DNA from: Candidatus Zixiibacteriota bacterium
GTDB lineage: Bacteria; Zixibacteria; MSB-5A5; GN15; FEB-12
Assembly (NCBI GenBank): GCA_029860345.1
Contig: JAOUBJ010000002.1
Span: forward strand, 186,001 to 250,000
Length of the DNA stretch: 64,000 nt
Direction: 5' to 3'
This document shows positions 1 to 9,775 of this stretch, piece by piece. Both the position numbers and the translations under genes were made by a program. Each line of letters opens with the position of its first letter. The stretch's first letter is position 1. A model generated the notes under the pieces. It saw only the letters and a list, made by a program, of their open reading frames with translations. It was not told the DNA's origin and did no database searches.

Positions 1-1
1 G

Positions 2-382
2 AAACAGAATGTTCGCAGCGTCCGGCTGGTAATGAACCACGGTATTGATGGTGACGCTCACGCCGGTTCCGGGCGCCAGGTATCTTTGTTGCCGATCGAG
101 TCGTTCGCCAAGCTGGACGGTAATCTGGTTCAACTCAATCCGGGCGTTTTCGCCGAGAACGTGACCACTACCGGTCTTGACTTTAACGACGTCAAAGTCG
201 GCCGGAAACTGAGAATCGGCAAGGTGGCCGAGCTTGAGATAACGCAGATCGGCAAAGAGTGCCATCACGGTTGCCACATCCGTCGAATCGTCGGCGACTG
301 CATCATGCCGCGCGAGGGTGTTTTTGCACGCGTACTCAAGGGCGGTGAGATTCAGGTCGGCGACTCGCTGGCATGGGAGTAA
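2..382 (+). CDS. MOSC domain protein, 5' end cut by window edge
   Basis: The reading frame is open from the first bases of the window and reads KQNVRSVRLV before the first in-window ATG at 32, so the true start lies upstream and this is a C-terminal part of about 126 residues. The GHG-like NHGIDGDAHAG segment, the FAENVTT segment and the single conserved cysteine in GKECHHGC are typical of small stand-alone MOSC domains. In MOSC proteins (MOCO sulfurase C-terminal family) this cysteine is thought to act in sulfur or metal transfer around the molybdenum cofactor. mogA begins 2 bases after the stop codon, so it belongs to the same operon as mogA, moeA and the molybdate transporter. The exact reaction of these short MOSC proteins is not known. 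Confidence 0.85.
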   Translation, partial: KQNVRSVRLVMNHGIDGDAHAGSGRQVSLLPIESFAKLDGNLVQLNPGVFAENVTTTGLDFNDVKVGRKLRIGKVAELEITQIGKECHHGCHIRRIVGDCIMPREGVFARVLKGGEIQVGDSLAWE

Positions 383-383
383 G

Positions 384-887
384 ATGAGTTTTTCAGTGGG
401 CGTCATCATAATGTCGGATCGGGCCGCCTCGGGTGAGAGGGAGGACGGGTGCCTGCCGGTGATTGAGGAGGCTATCAAAGGTACGGATTTCAACCTCGAA
501 CAATCTTTGCTTATCTCGGACTCACCGGAAGCTATTCGTGATGCGCTTGGTGATTACATCGCGCGCGGTATCAGTCTTATCCTGACCTCCGGCGGCACCG
601 GGTGTACCAGTCGCGACAACACCCCGGAGGTGACGCTATCGCTGCTTGACAAACCGACGCCGGGCCTGGACGAAGCAATCCGAGCATTCAGCCGTGAGAA
701 GTCGCCGTATGCATCTTTCTCCCGTGCCGTTTCCGGGGTGGCCGGGAAGTCCTACATTATAAATATGCCCGGCTCACCTAAAGCGGTGGGGGAGATTATT
801 CAGTTTCTCCTGCCGATCATCGCGCATCCGCTCAAGCTGATCGCCGGCGCCATAACCGACTGCCAACAGGATTTGACCGACAAGTGA
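384..887 (+). CDS. mogA: Molybdopterin adenylyltransferase MogA/MoaB family
   Basis: The 167-residue protein has the MoCF_biosynth fold, with SVGVIIMSDRAASGEREDG at the N-terminus and the molybdopterin-binding segment LTSGGTGCTSRDNTPE near residue 70. The family adenylylates molybdopterin to give MPT-AMP, which MoeA then uses to insert molybdate. I chose the ATG at 384, two bases after the upstream stop, rather than the in-frame start at 318, because the family begins at this point and the extra residues overlap the MOSC gene. Its stop codon overlaps the GTG of moeA (GTGA), which suggests translational coupling. MogA and MoaB are hard to tell apart by reading; the length of about 165 residues fits both. 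Confidence 0.88.
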   Translation: MSFSVGVIIMSDRAASGEREDGCLPVIEEAIKGTDFNLEQSLLISDSPEAIRDALGDYIARGISLILTSGGTGCTSRDNTPEVTLSLLDKPTPGLDEAIRAFSREKSPYASFSRAVSGVAGKSYIINMPGSPKAVGEIIQFLLPIIAHPLKLIAGAITDCQQDLTDK

Positions 888-2092
888 TAAGTTTCGCCCA
901 AGCCACCGATCTGATTTCAGAAAACGTATCGGCGCGTAAATCTGTCAAGTGTTCAATCCGCGATGTGGTGGGTCATGTTCTGGCTGAAGACATAGAATCC
1001 GGGATCGACGTGGTATCTTTCCGCAACGCCGCCATGGATGGTTTTGCCGTGCGGTCGAACTGGCTTTCGGCCTGCAGCGAATCCAAGCCGCTGACTTTGC
1101 CCTACAAAGACACCGCCTTCGCCGGTGACGCCAGGAAGGCCGAGTATGCAGACGGTGTTGCGGTCAAGATCATGACCGGTGCGCCGGTACCGGAAGGCTA
1201 TGATTCGGTGGTTCGGTTTGAAGACACCAAGTATGACAACTGCCATGTATCGTTTTTCATCCCTGTAGGATCGCGCACCAATGTGCGTGAACCGGGAGAG
1301 GATATCGAGCGAGGGCAAAAACTATTTGCCTCCGGTGACCGGCTGGGTCAACTGGACATTGGTATTCTGGCCAGTATCGGATTGGCCGAACTGTCTGTGC
1401 ATGAACGGCCGTCGGTGCATATCGCCTCCACCGGTAACGAGCTGGTAGCACCCGGTACGGCGTTGAAGCCGGGTCAGCTCTACAACTCAAATCTATATAC
1501 CCTTGAACCCATGGTGTCACCATTCAGCCGCGCGGTCCAGTTGGATGCAACGGTGGGTGACAGTGAGGAACAACTTCGGCGTCTGTTTGAAAGCACGGCT
1601 GATGTCATAATAACATCGGGCGGTGTTTCGGCCGGAGAACGTGACCTGGTAATCGCAGCAGCCGAGGCGGCCGGGTTTCAATCGCTTTTGCACAAGGTCC
1701 GTATCAAGCCGGGAAAACCGTTTTATTTTGCCAAACGCAACCATCAGTTTCTGTTCGGCCTACCGGGCAATCCACTGTCGACCGCCGTGACCTGCGCCGT
1801 GTTGGTTTTGCCGGCGCTCAAGAAGATGTGCGGCCGTAGTGACTTCGCGATTAACCCGGTTCCGGCGCGGCTAAGCCCGAATTCAGTTCGCAAGAGCGGC
1901 CGCATGCTGATCTGGCCGGGGATGTTCAAGATGGATAGCGGTGAGATCATCGCTGAGTTTTCGAACAAGCGTTCATCGGCGGCGCTGTCGGCGCTGCTTG
2001 ATACCGACGGTCTGATCATCCAAAGCGATGTCGACGATATCGAGTCGCCCAAGATTGAAGTGATCCCTTGGAATCAGATTCTGAGCGGCTGA
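884..2092 (+). CDS. moeA: Molybdopterin molybdenumtransferase MoeA
   Basis: The 402-residue length is normal for MoeA. Visible family features are the AAMDGFAVR segment near residue 50, MTGAPVPEGYDSVVRFED near residue 95, the STGNEL motif near residue 185, and TSGGVSAGERD near residue 245 with KIRPGKP-like KVRIKPGKPFYFA after it. MoeA inserts molybdate into adenylylated molybdopterin and releases AMP, giving active molybdenum cofactor. The start is a GTG overlapping the mogA stop by four bases, and the next gene, a molybdate transporter, starts 2 bases after its stop. The set therefore links Mo uptake to cofactor completion in one operon. Confidence 0.92.
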   Translation: MISFAQATDLISENVSARKSVKCSIRDVVGHVLAEDIESGIDVVSFRNAAMDGFAVRSNWLSACSESKPLTLPYKDTAFAGDARKAEYADGVAVKIMTGAPVPEGYDSVVRFEDTKYDNCHVSFFIPVGSRTNVREPGEDIERGQKLFASGDRLGQLDIGILASIGLAELSVHERPSVHIASTGNELVAPGTALKPGQLYNSNLYTLEPMVSPFSRAVQLDATVGDSEEQLRRLFESTADVIITSGGVSAGERDLVIAAAEAAGFQSLLHKVRIKPGKPFYFAKRNHQFLFGLPGNPLSTAVTCAVLVLPALKKMCGRSDFAINPVPARLSPNSVRKSGRMLIWPGMFKMDSGEIIAEFSNKRSSAALSALLDTDGLIIQSDVDDIESPKIEVIPWNQILSG

Positions 2093-2094
2093 CC

Positions 2095-3273
2095 ATGGTC
2101 GATACGACGGCCCTGACGTTTGGACAGCGCTGTCGTTCCCATGTCCGACAAATGCGTTTTACGCTGCTTGAGTTCTCAGGCGGACTCGGCGACCTGGGAA
2201 CGTTCATACCATTGACGGCGGCTCTGGTCATGGTCAGTGGTCTTAATCCGGCCATGGTTCTGATCTTCGCCGGACTGTTCAACATCACGACGGGCATCAT
2301 GTTTGGTTTGCCGATCCCGGTGCAACCTATGAAGGCTATTGCGGCCGTCGCTATTGCCGAGCATCTCCTCCCCGGTGAGATCGCCGCGGCCGGACTCGTG
2401 GTCGGCGCGGTGGTCTTCTTGCTGGGCATGACCAACCTGATCGAAAAAATAGAGCGCTATGTTCCCACCTCGGTTATTCGCGGGATACAACTTGGAATAG
2501 GTCTCAAGTTGGGTATGCGGGGACTTGATATGGTGTCAGCCAGCGGTTGGTCCGGGCCGGACGGCGCGGCAGTCGCGCTCGTTCTGGGCTTGTTGGTGTT
2601 GGCTCTTCGTCCGGTGCGGCGTTTTCCTTCGGCCTTGGTGCTTTTTGGCATTGGAGGCGTGATAATGATAATATCTGCATCCGGTACATCAGACTTACTG
2701 AAGTTCACACGGCCAGGCCTTGACCTTGTGTGGCCGAAAGCTGCCGAGTTTCAAAGTGGTTTGTGGCTGGCGGCCCTGCCTCAGTTGCCGCTGACGCTGT
2801 TGAACTCGGTGCTGGCAGTTTGCGCGTTGTCCGGAGACCTCTTCAAAAAGCAGCGGGTAGGTACGCGGCAGATGGCCATGTCGGTCGGGCTCATGAACCT
2901 GATCGGCTGCGCTTTGGGGGGGATGCCGATGTGTCATGGTAGCGGCGGGTTGGCTGCTCAGTATCACTTCGGCGCCCGCACCGGCGGCTCGGTGGTAATG
3001 CTGGGGATATGCAAACTGCTGATTGGTGTTTTTCTGAGTGCGATGGTGTTGGACAGTCTGCCCTTTTACCCCGGTTCTATCCTGGGCCTGCTCTTGATAT
3101 TTGCCGGACTTGAACTTGCGCTGCCGATTGCAGATCAGCGTGGCAGGGATAAACTGGTGGTAGTCCTGATCACAGCCGTCGGAATCCTGGCCGTCAACAC
3201 TGCTATCGGTTTTGTGTTAGGTTCTGTTGTTGCGGCCATTCTGTTGGCGGTAAGGCGGCGTGCGGACTCGTGA
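2095..3273 (+). CDS. Molybdate transporter, MOT1 / SulP-like family
   Basis: The protein has 392 residues and about ten hydrophobic segments. It carries the two hallmark motifs of the MOT1 (MFS_MOT1) family, GGLGDLGTFIPL near residue 28 and GLPIPVQPMKAIAA near residue 73, and a second half with MCHGSGGLAAQYHFGARTGG, also typical. MOT1 proteins take up molybdate and belong to the sulfate transporter-like group. I chose the ATG at 2095 over the in-frame TTG at 2068, which lies inside moeA. Its place directly after mogA and moeA supports molybdate rather than sulfate as substrate. The substrate remains an inference. Confidence 0.85.
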   Translation: MVDTTALTFGQRCRSHVRQMRFTLLEFSGGLGDLGTFIPLTAALVMVSGLNPAMVLIFAGLFNITTGIMFGLPIPVQPMKAIAAVAIAEHLLPGEIAAAGLVVGAVVFLLGMTNLIEKIERYVPTSVIRGIQLGIGLKLGMRGLDMVSASGWSGPDGAAVALVLGLLVLALRPVRRFPSALVLFGIGGVIMIISASGTSDLLKFTRPGLDLVWPKAAEFQSGLWLAALPQLPLTLLNSVLAVCALSGDLFKKQRVGTRQMAMSVGLMNLIGCALGGMPMCHGSGGLAAQYHFGARTGGSVVMLGICKLLIGVFLSAMVLDSLPFYPGSILGLLLIFAGLELALPIADQRGRDKLVVVLITAVGILAVNTAIGFVLGSVVAAILLAVRRRADS

Positions 3274-4273
3274 TCGGCAGTCGTCAATCTGAGTATCCAT
3301 CGCACAAGAAACAAGTCTCTTTTGCGTGCTGTTGCGTGGTGTTGGGCGACCCCGCCCGACACTGGTAAACCTGACTTTCGCGCTTCGCGCGCTTGCACTC
3401 CGGTTTCCGTGGTAGCCAGGTCAATCTCATCCTTGATTTCATGGCCGTCAGGCGAGTCGCCTGACAGCACCGCCAACCAACTCGTCACCAACCTCATGCA
3501 ACGTTGGTTTAGGTCTTGATCATGCTTTCAGTGCGACAAGACCTGCCGCAACAGTTTTGTCTGTAGACTTGCCACATTGTATACAAGTCCCCTTCGGGTG
3601 ACTTTTCCAAAATGTGTCGGGCTGTTCCATAACTTGAAGGCGAAGTCATGCGGCCCAATGCGATTCTCTTTGCGACAATCAGGCATCGCATTTCATGTTT
3701 CGTGATTGTGACGAAAGCGGTAAAACCGGCTCTACGAAAGGGTTTTCCCTTGACCCATTATTGAGTAAGCGTTATCTTATCTAATGGAAGTTAACTGGGC
3801 AGTTTGGCAGGGATGCTGGCCTGGTCCCTGGGGTCGGGTTCATCGCGCATGGCGTGAGCTTGATTCGCAGAGTTTCAGACCTTAGAGATACGCATCAATG
3901 AATACCGAAAGGTCGTGACCGTGTCGGCCACCAGAGCGCAAAGGTTCGATTGCCTGATGATAGTACAGCGCCTTAACGTGAATACGTTGTGATACGTAGA
4001 AATAGATACAAATAGTCCGGAATGCGATGACGTAGATACTTCATAGTCTGACCAAATGACATTCGGCGCTTTTGCTTTTGTCGGTGTGACCGAGGCAGGA
4101 ATCACTGACAAGGTGTCTTGATTGACACGAGGCAAAGTCGGCGTCGAGAGTTTTACAGAATTGAGCGCATAGCCAAAGAGGTTTGCCAGGTGGAGTGGAG
4201 GACTCCGAAAAACGCGCTCGGCCGCATCGGCCGAGTTGCCGGTAGGCGATGTAATGGGAATGAGTCGCATGAA
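3274..4273. other. Non-coding stretch of about 1 kb between the Mo operon and the surface-protein cluster
   Basis: No open frame here has coding character. The first 250 bases are rich in short palindromes: GGGCG/CGCCC near 3347, CGCGCTTCGCGCG near 3378, and a perfect 19-base palindrome at 3447-3465 (GTCAGGCGA, one base, TCGCCTGAC). These resemble the palindromic intergenic repeats near 39.1, 44.4, 54.6 and 62.6 kb. A weak promoter-like pair lies near 3751-3778 (TTGACC, 16 bases, TTATCT), but no start codon follows closely. I see no RNA gene. Confidence 0.5.
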
Positions 4274-5053
4274 GTGCATGCCGTTCCCTGTGGCGCATCT
4301 GTTGCCCGCTGTTTGGTTTTCCTGGGTCTATTCTCTCTCATTATAGTAACATCGGCCGGGTCAACGCGAGTTGCGCCAATGTCCGCCGAGCAAGTACTGG
4401 CTCAGGCTGACCTCATTATAGTAGCAAGTATCGGGGGCATCGATGTACGCCCGCCCGGCAACGGTGAGAGTATGGTTGTCACCGATTACAGCCTGTTGAT
4501 CGATCAAGTTCTGTTCGACCGCGACGGATCGCTGGAGAGTCAGATTGAGGCGGGCACATTCAAGCTGAGCTTTGGAGGCGGAGAGATTGAAGGTCGAAGG
4601 ATGCTCATCCCCGGCGTTCCCATCTTTGATCAGGCTGAAAAACTTATCCTGTTTATTGACCAGGAGCAAATGGGCACCATCTCACCGCTGGTCGGGCTAT
4701 CGGCCGGCGACTATCGAGTGTCCGCAACCGCCGAGCCCGGCGGTTTGGTGGTAGGTCCTACCGGTATGATTCTCAGGCGCAGTTTCTTTTCTGAATCGGA
4801 TGACAGACCGAGTGGGTTCACCCTTGACGATTTCATTGACGAAATCAGACGCGCCCTGCCCATAGCGCAGACTGATCCCACCTTGAACTCCGAGGCAGTC
4901 AAAGATCGATCCACTGCCGATGCCGCCGTTCACACCGGGTCGCAAATACCCCGGGCGACACCGCTCGCTCCGGGCGTGTCTCCGGTCCCGTCGCAGGGAA
5001 CCGTCGTGCCGAGACATGACTCAACAAAGCCACCCAATCCCGATGAAAAATAA
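4274..5053 (+). CDS. Secreted protein paralogous to the N-terminal domain of the next gene's protease
   Basis: I place the start at a GTG at 4274, which puts a signal peptide (ARCLVFLGLFSLIIVTSAG) at the N-terminus; the frame is open back to a TTG at 4118, but that part is Arg-rich and unlike a secreted leader. The mature part (about 230 residues) aligns along its length with residues 26-210 of the protein at 5112: MSAEQVLAQADLIIVASI matches VSYEQTLANAEMIMVGTI, and GTISPLVGLSAGDYRVS matches KGISPLVGATAGDYRVS. Both end in an acidic helix (DDFIDEIRRALP against EEFVAEIKRALP). It lacks the zinc motif and any sorting domain and has a Pro-rich tail. It could be a free copy of a protease prodomain or inhibitor-like module, but its function is unknown. 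It lies 58 bases upstream of the protease gene. Confidence 0.7.
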   Translation: MHAVPCGASVARCLVFLGLFSLIIVTSAGSTRVAPMSAEQVLAQADLIIVASIGGIDVRPPGNGESMVVTDYSLLIDQVLFDRDGSLESQIEAGTFKLSFGGGEIEGRRMLIPGVPIFDQAEKLILFIDQEQMGTISPLVGLSAGDYRVSATAEPGGLVVGPTGMILRRSFFSESDDRPSGFTLDDFIDEIRRALPIAQTDPTLNSEAVKDRSTADAAVHTGSQIPRATPLAPGVSPVPSQGTVVPRHDSTKPPNPDEK

Positions 5054-5111
5054 CTTCACAAATAACAAACGGAATACCGCTTCACCGCGGCAAACCTAAG
5101 GAGAGACGACC

Positions 5112-8100
5112 ATGAGGGCAATCGTAACGTTCACACTGATCACGACTTTGGCGGTACTGCTTCCAATTGGTACGGTCATGGCTATCTCGGTCGAACCGGT
5201 CAGTTACGAGCAAACGCTGGCCAATGCAGAGATGATAATGGTCGGTACTATTACCGACGTTCAAACCCGCTGGTCGGGTTACGACGAGTCAATGATCGCC
5301 ACCGATTACACGATCAGACTCGATCACATCGCACACGATCCACAAGCGCTGTTCGGAAACAAGTCTCAGGGTGAGACGATAGTGCTCAGCTTTGCCGGTG
5401 GTACTATCGGCGACAAGTGGGTTGCCGTCCCGGGTATCCCATCATACGAACTGGGTGAGCAGGCCGTGTTCTTCATCGACGGCGACTGGATCAAAGGTAT
5501 CTCGCCTTTGGTGGGCGCCACAGCCGGTGACTATCGTGTGTCCGACGAAGGTTTGGTAACCGATGGTACGGGCCGCCTGGTTGATCGTACATTCTTCTCG
5601 GGTGGGGTCGATAAAGGGAACGGCTTCTCGATTGAGGAGTTCGTTGCGGAAATTAAACGGGCGCTACCGTTTGCTGAAGCCGACAAAAGTCTGGAAATCA
5701 CCAACGAAGTCGAGATTTCGGAAGACATCGCTCACTTGGTTTTCTCCGGTGACCAAATCCCCAAGTCGGTCCCGATTCTGTCGGATGACTACTCGGTTTC
5801 ATACGAGGTAGACAAGACAGACAGCGATCCCCGTACTCCCGAAGCCGCCCCCGAACCGATGAACGAAGTGATCTTGGAGGCGGGACCGGAGGACTTCGAT
5901 GAACTCGTCGTGATTCCCCAGGACAAGTATGCTTTCTTGTGGGGTCCGCCCGATCGGACATCGAATTTCAATATCCCCCCGATTTACTACTCAGGGGCGG
6001 AGTGGGGTCAGAATTTTGAATACTGCCTCTCCGACTGGAACATGTATGCCGATCTATTCCGGAAGTTCACCACCTCGGACAACCAGTTCGGTCACCAGGG
6101 TCGCAACGACTTTGCTTTTACCGACTGGACGACATTCCAGGCGGTGTACGGTTTCTCGCTGCCGTCAAGTGTCCTCGGAATTGCTGTCATGTTCAACTCG
6201 CTCGGTAACAACATCAACACCGGCGAGAAGATTTACGAGTCCGATATTATTTTGAACGTCGACAAGAGTTGGACCCTGACCTGGTCGGTCGGCTACGCCA
6301 ACTGTTCTATCTGGTACTTCCGTTCCACTGTGATTCATGAAGCTGGCCACTGTTTCGGTCGTGAGCATCAGTTTACCGCCGACCCGGCAGCGACATATCA
6401 CTCGGTGATGAACTATCCGCCGTGTGGTGCGCTCGATACCGAGTTCTGGCTGCCGTTGGTGGATGATCCGCAGTCGATTCGGGCCGCCTATCCAAGCAAT
6501 ATCAACGCCATTAACGACCTGGGTGTCGAACTGTACCGCACAGCAGGTGGTGGTGGCTCAAGTGGTATTCCGGTCGTCTGGTCGACTTTTAACTCGTCGG
6601 TCGTGGCCGGGAACAATTTCTCGATGAACAATTTCATCATTGAAAACCTCGGTACTACCACTATGACGCCTGCCATCGGCTGGTACCTGACGCCGAGTCA
6701 GCAAAGCTATACCGGTTCCTATTACGTGGGGGCCACCACTCACTCGGCACTGGGACCGTTCTCATACTGGAACACATCGCGGACGCTCACTTGTCCTGTG
6801 TCCGTTCCTCCAGGTAATTACTATATTGCTGCGGCTATCCAGTCTGACGACCATGACTGGAACCGCTCCTGCTGGACGAACACGACCATCACCGTGACCT
6901 GCCCGCAGGTGGCCACGCCGACCGGATTAACCGGTACAGCCGGTTGTGGCTATATCGATCTGAGTTGGAACGCTGCTACGAATGCAACTTCGTACCGCGT
7001 ATATCGAGACGGCGCACTGTTGACGACTGTCGGGGGCACCAGCTACCGCGATAATAGCCCAGGCGCATCGCAGCGCTGTTACCGGGTCGCCGGCCAAAAC
7101 GATTGTGACCTGTCCAGTCAATCCAGTCAGGTCTGCCGCACGGCCTTGTCCGTACCGGCCTCAGTAACCGGGCTGTCTTGCACAGCCGGGTGCGGCTATA
7201 TCGATGTCAGCTGGAACCAGGCGTCCGGCGCCACTGCCTATCGGCTGTACCGTGATGGTGCGCTGTTAACGACAATTGCCGGGACCTCATATCGTGACAA
7301 CAGTCCCGGCGCGTCCGAGCGGTGTTACTCGGTCAGGGCATCGAACGCTTGTGGCCTGGCACCGGCTACACAAACATCTTGCTGTACGGCGCTAACCACG
7401 CCGCCCGCTCTCACCGGACTGACATGCTCACCGGGCTGCGGCGTTATCAATCTCGACTGGTCACCGTCAGCCGGTGCTACCAGTTATCGTGTGTACCGCG
7501 ACGGTTCCTTCTATACCAGCGTACAAGGCTCCGGCTATCAGGACACCAATCCCGGAACCGGCCAGCGTTGCTACCATGTGACCGCGGTCAACACCTGCGG
7601 CGAGTCCGGCGATTCTCCGCGAGCTTGTTGTACAGCTCTGCAGCCCCCACCGCCCTTGACGGCTCTGAATTGCGAGCCACGATGTGGCGCTATCGCCCTG
7701 AGTTGGTCGGCGTCGGCAGGTGCGACCTCCTATCGGATATTCCGCGATGGCACTCCGTACTCGTCGACCAGCGGCACCAGTTGGACGGACACCAGCCCGA
7801 CAACGGGCGAACATTGCTACACAGTAACAGCCGAGAATGCTTGCGGCCCGTCGGCTCATTCGCCTGAGGCTTGCTGCACGGCGCTATTCATACCGGCCCC
7901 GCCGAACAGTCTGACCTGCTCCCCCGGATGCGGCTACATACAACTTACCTGGCCGGCATCAGCAGGGGCGACTCAGTATCGCGTCTATCGCGATGGAGCT
8001 ATTCTGGTCGCGGTAGGCGGTACGGCATACCAGGACAACTCCCCTGGCGCCGCCGAGCGATGCTATGTCGTCACGGCCGTTAATACGTGCGGAGAGTCCG

Positions 8101-9659
8101 ATAAGTCTCCGGAAGCATGCTGTACCGCGGGTGCCGGTCCGGCCCAGGTGCTCGGCCTGCAGGCTACCACCACTGTTTGTGATACCATCAAACTCCGATG
8201 GTCGGCCGTGGCAGGGGCCACCGGCTATCGTATCTATCGCAATGGCGCCGGTCATGCCTCGATCCCCCCGGCCACCACATTCGACGACTACATCGGCTTT
8301 GATGCCTGCTACGAGTATGAAGTAACCGCCCTCAACGATTGCGCCGAGGGACCACCCTCCGATCCGGTGAGCGGTTGTAGCGAATGTGCAGCGACCACAT
8401 ACAATATCTCCGGTTACATGGTCTACTACGATATGGTCAAGCATATCCCGGATGTGACCGTCGATCTGTCCGGTAACGCCGTGGCTACTACGTTTTCTGA
8501 TGGCTCTGGTTGGTATGGATTTGGCCCTCTTCCAACCGGCAACTATCAGGTGACACCATCACGTCCGGACGACGACGGCGGTGTCAGTATCGGTGACGTT
8601 GTCAAGATACGTCGTCACCTGGCCTTTATCGAACTTCTGGATTCACCATACAAACTGCTGGCGGCCGATGTTAACTGCGGCGGTACGGTTAGTGTGTCTG
8701 ATATCATCAAGATTCGCAGGTATCTCGCCCAGTTGGAAGGCTTGCCGTGCGGTAACTGGGTCTTCATCGATTCCAGTTTCGCCATAACCAACGCCAACTG
8801 GTTTGCAGCCCCTCAGATGATCACGGGCGGTCTGACTTATGACTGGACCGATTCCAGTTTCGTAGGTGTCCGCTACGGTGACGTTAACAACACCTGGTCG
8901 CCAGGTCCGGCACCACCGGTTGTAGCCAGGACGGTACAGCCTGGCCATGCCGCAGGTGGAGCAGTGGTCGTTGTTCGCGACGTGCTTGATGCCAAGGCGG
9001 GTGATCTGGTGAAGGTTGCAATTAACGCCGGTTCGGCCGGGAAACTGGCCGGTCTGGAACTACATTTGGATTATTCGTTCACCGAGTTGTCGCTTATTGA
9101 TGTTTCTTCGTCGTCTTTGAAGAACTTCACTGCAAACACTCGCGGAGAAGAGATCCATCTGGTCTGGGAAGACATTAACGATCCGGTCCAAGCTTCGGAT
9201 GAAACATCGCTGTTTACTCTCACCTTCCGTGTGGCCGAAGGCTTGAATGTCCCGGCTGAAATCGGTATTCGCGGTGAGATCGTCGATGAGAGCGGTGATC
9301 CGTACTTTGCCGATTGGCAGGCAGGCACGATTGTTGTCGCCAGCCCGTCGCCGGATGGTTCTGACGCCGGAATGATGCCTGAGAGTTTCTATCTCAGCGC
9401 CAACTATCCCAACCCGTTCAACCCTGAGACGCATATTGATTTCGGTCTGCCTCAGGCATCGCACGTCTCATTGTGCATTTACAATGTCATGGGACAGCGG
9501 GTGGCCTGCCTGATCGATCAGGCGTTTGGGTCCGGAAATCATCAAGTGACCTGGGACGGTCGTGACGAGACCGGTGTCCTGGTTGGTTCCGGTGTGTACT
9601 TCTACCGTCTCGAAGCCGGGTCGTTTACACAGACTCGAAAGATGACGCTGATGAAGTAA
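5112..9659 (+). CDS. Giant secreted metzincin-type metalloprotease with FN3 repeats, dockerin-like, cohesin-like and type IX sorting domains
   Basis: The protein has 1515 residues and starts after a good ribosome site (AAGGAGAG). Order of parts: signal peptide 1-25; a domain shared with the upstream gene, 26-210; a zinc protease core with HEAGHCFGREH at 409-419 (HExxHxxGxxH, as in metzincins) and a likely Met-turn at Met433 (SVMNYP); a CARDB-like domain near 480-600; six Cys-rich FN3-like repeats of about 82 residues, 601-1095; a CnaB-like fold and dockerin-like pair (ADVNCGGTVSVSDIIKIRRY is a canonical calcium loop) near 1096-1210; a cohesin-like domain near 1284-1406; and a C-terminal sorting domain from YPNPFNP (about 1430) to KMTLMK. 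It is probably exported by the type IX system and held at the cell surface. Substrates are unknown. One protein carries both cohesin-like and dockerin-like modules. Confidence 0.82.
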   Translation: MRAIVTFTLITTLAVLLPIGTVMAISVEPVSYEQTLANAEMIMVGTITDVQTRWSGYDESMIATDYTIRLDHIAHDPQALFGNKSQGETIVLSFAGGTIGDKWVAVPGIPSYELGEQAVFFIDGDWIKGISPLVGATAGDYRVSDEGLVTDGTGRLVDRTFFSGGVDKGNGFSIEEFVAEIKRALPFAEADKSLEITNEVEISEDIAHLVFSGDQIPKSVPILSDDYSVSYEVDKTDSDPRTPEAAPEPMNEVILEAGPEDFDELVVIPQDKYAFLWGPPDRTSNFNIPPIYYSGAEWGQNFEYCLSDWNMYADLFRKFTTSDNQFGHQGRNDFAFTDWTTFQAVYGFSLPSSVLGIAVMFNSLGNNINTGEKIYESDIILNVDKSWTLTWSVGYANCSIWYFRSTVIHEAGHCFGREHQFTADPAATYHSVMNYPPCGALDTEFWLPLVDDPQSIRAAYPSNINAINDLGVELYRTAGGGGSSGIPVVWSTFNSSVVAGNNFSMNNFIIENLGTTTMTPAIGWYLTPSQQSYTGSYYVGATTHSALGPFSYWNTSRTLTCPVSVPPGNYYIAAAIQSDDHDWNRSCWTNTTITVTCPQVATPTGLTGTAGCGYIDLSWNAATNATSYRVYRDGALLTTVGGTSYRDNSPGASQRCYRVAGQNDCDLSSQSSQVCRTALSVPASVTGLSCTAGCGYIDVSWNQASGATAYRLYRDGALLTTIAGTSYRDNSPGASERCYSVRASNACGLAPATQTSCCTALTTPPALTGLTCSPGCGVINLDWSPSAGATSYRVYRDGSFYTSVQGSGYQDTNPGTGQRCYHVTAVNTCGESGDSPRACCTALQPPPPLTALNCEPRCGAIALSWSASAGATSYRIFRDGTPYSSTSGTSWTDTSPTTGEHCYTVTAENACGPSAHSPEACCTALFIPAPPNSLTCSPGCGYIQLTWPASAGATQYRVYRDGAILVAVGGTAYQDNSPGAAERCYVVTAVNTCGESDKSPEACCTAGAGPAQVLGLQATTTVCDTIKLRWSAVAGATGYRIYRNGAGHASIPPATTFDDYIGFDACYEYEVTALNDCAEGPPSDPVSGCSECAATTYNISGYMVYYDMVKHIPDVTVDLSGNAVATTFSDGSGWYGFGPLPTGNYQVTPSRPDDDGGVSIGDVVKIRRHLAFIELLDSPYKLLAADVNCGGTVSVSDIIKIRRYLAQLEGLPCGNWVFIDSSFAITNANWFAAPQMITGGLTYDWTDSSFVGVRYGDVNNTWSPGPAPPVVARTVQPGHAAGGAVVVVRDVLDAKAGDLVKVAINAGSAGKLAGLELHLDYSFTELSLIDVSSSSLKNFTANTRGEEIHLVWEDINDPVQASDETSLFTLTFRVAEGLNVPAEIGIRGEIVDESGDPYFADWQAGTIVVASPSPDGSDAGMMPESFYLSANYPNPFNPETHIDFGLPQASHVSLCIYNVMGQRVACLIDQAFGSGNHQVTWDGRDETGVLVGSGVYFYRLEAGSFTQTRKMTLMK

Positions 9660-9677
9660 ACTGGTTTTGAACATACC

Positions 9678-9711
9678 GGTCGGTGGGCGCCAATTGCTGC
9701 GTCCACCGACC
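9678..9711 (+). other. Intergenic hairpin after the protease gene
   Basis: GGTCGGTGG at 9678-9686 pairs with CCACCGACC at 9703-9711, nine perfect base pairs around a 16-base loop, starting 18 bases after the stop codon. No T-run follows, so it is not a classical terminator. It could be an mRNA-stabilising or processing element. Similar hairpins follow the next three surface genes. Confidence 0.55.
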
Positions 9712-9775
9712 AGGTTGATTTGTGCGATAGACCGAGATGACAGACAGAAGAAGAGTGTTGATTGGAGAGAGTGCT

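Noticed and set aside
3322-3691. Short open frames in the 3.3-3.7 kb gap on both strands
   Set aside because: They have no ribosome sites, no recognisable domains and cover palindromic repeats.
4118-4273. N-terminal extension of the secreted protein starting at a TTG
   Set aside because: The residues are Arg-rich and would place the signal peptide 60 residues inside the chain.
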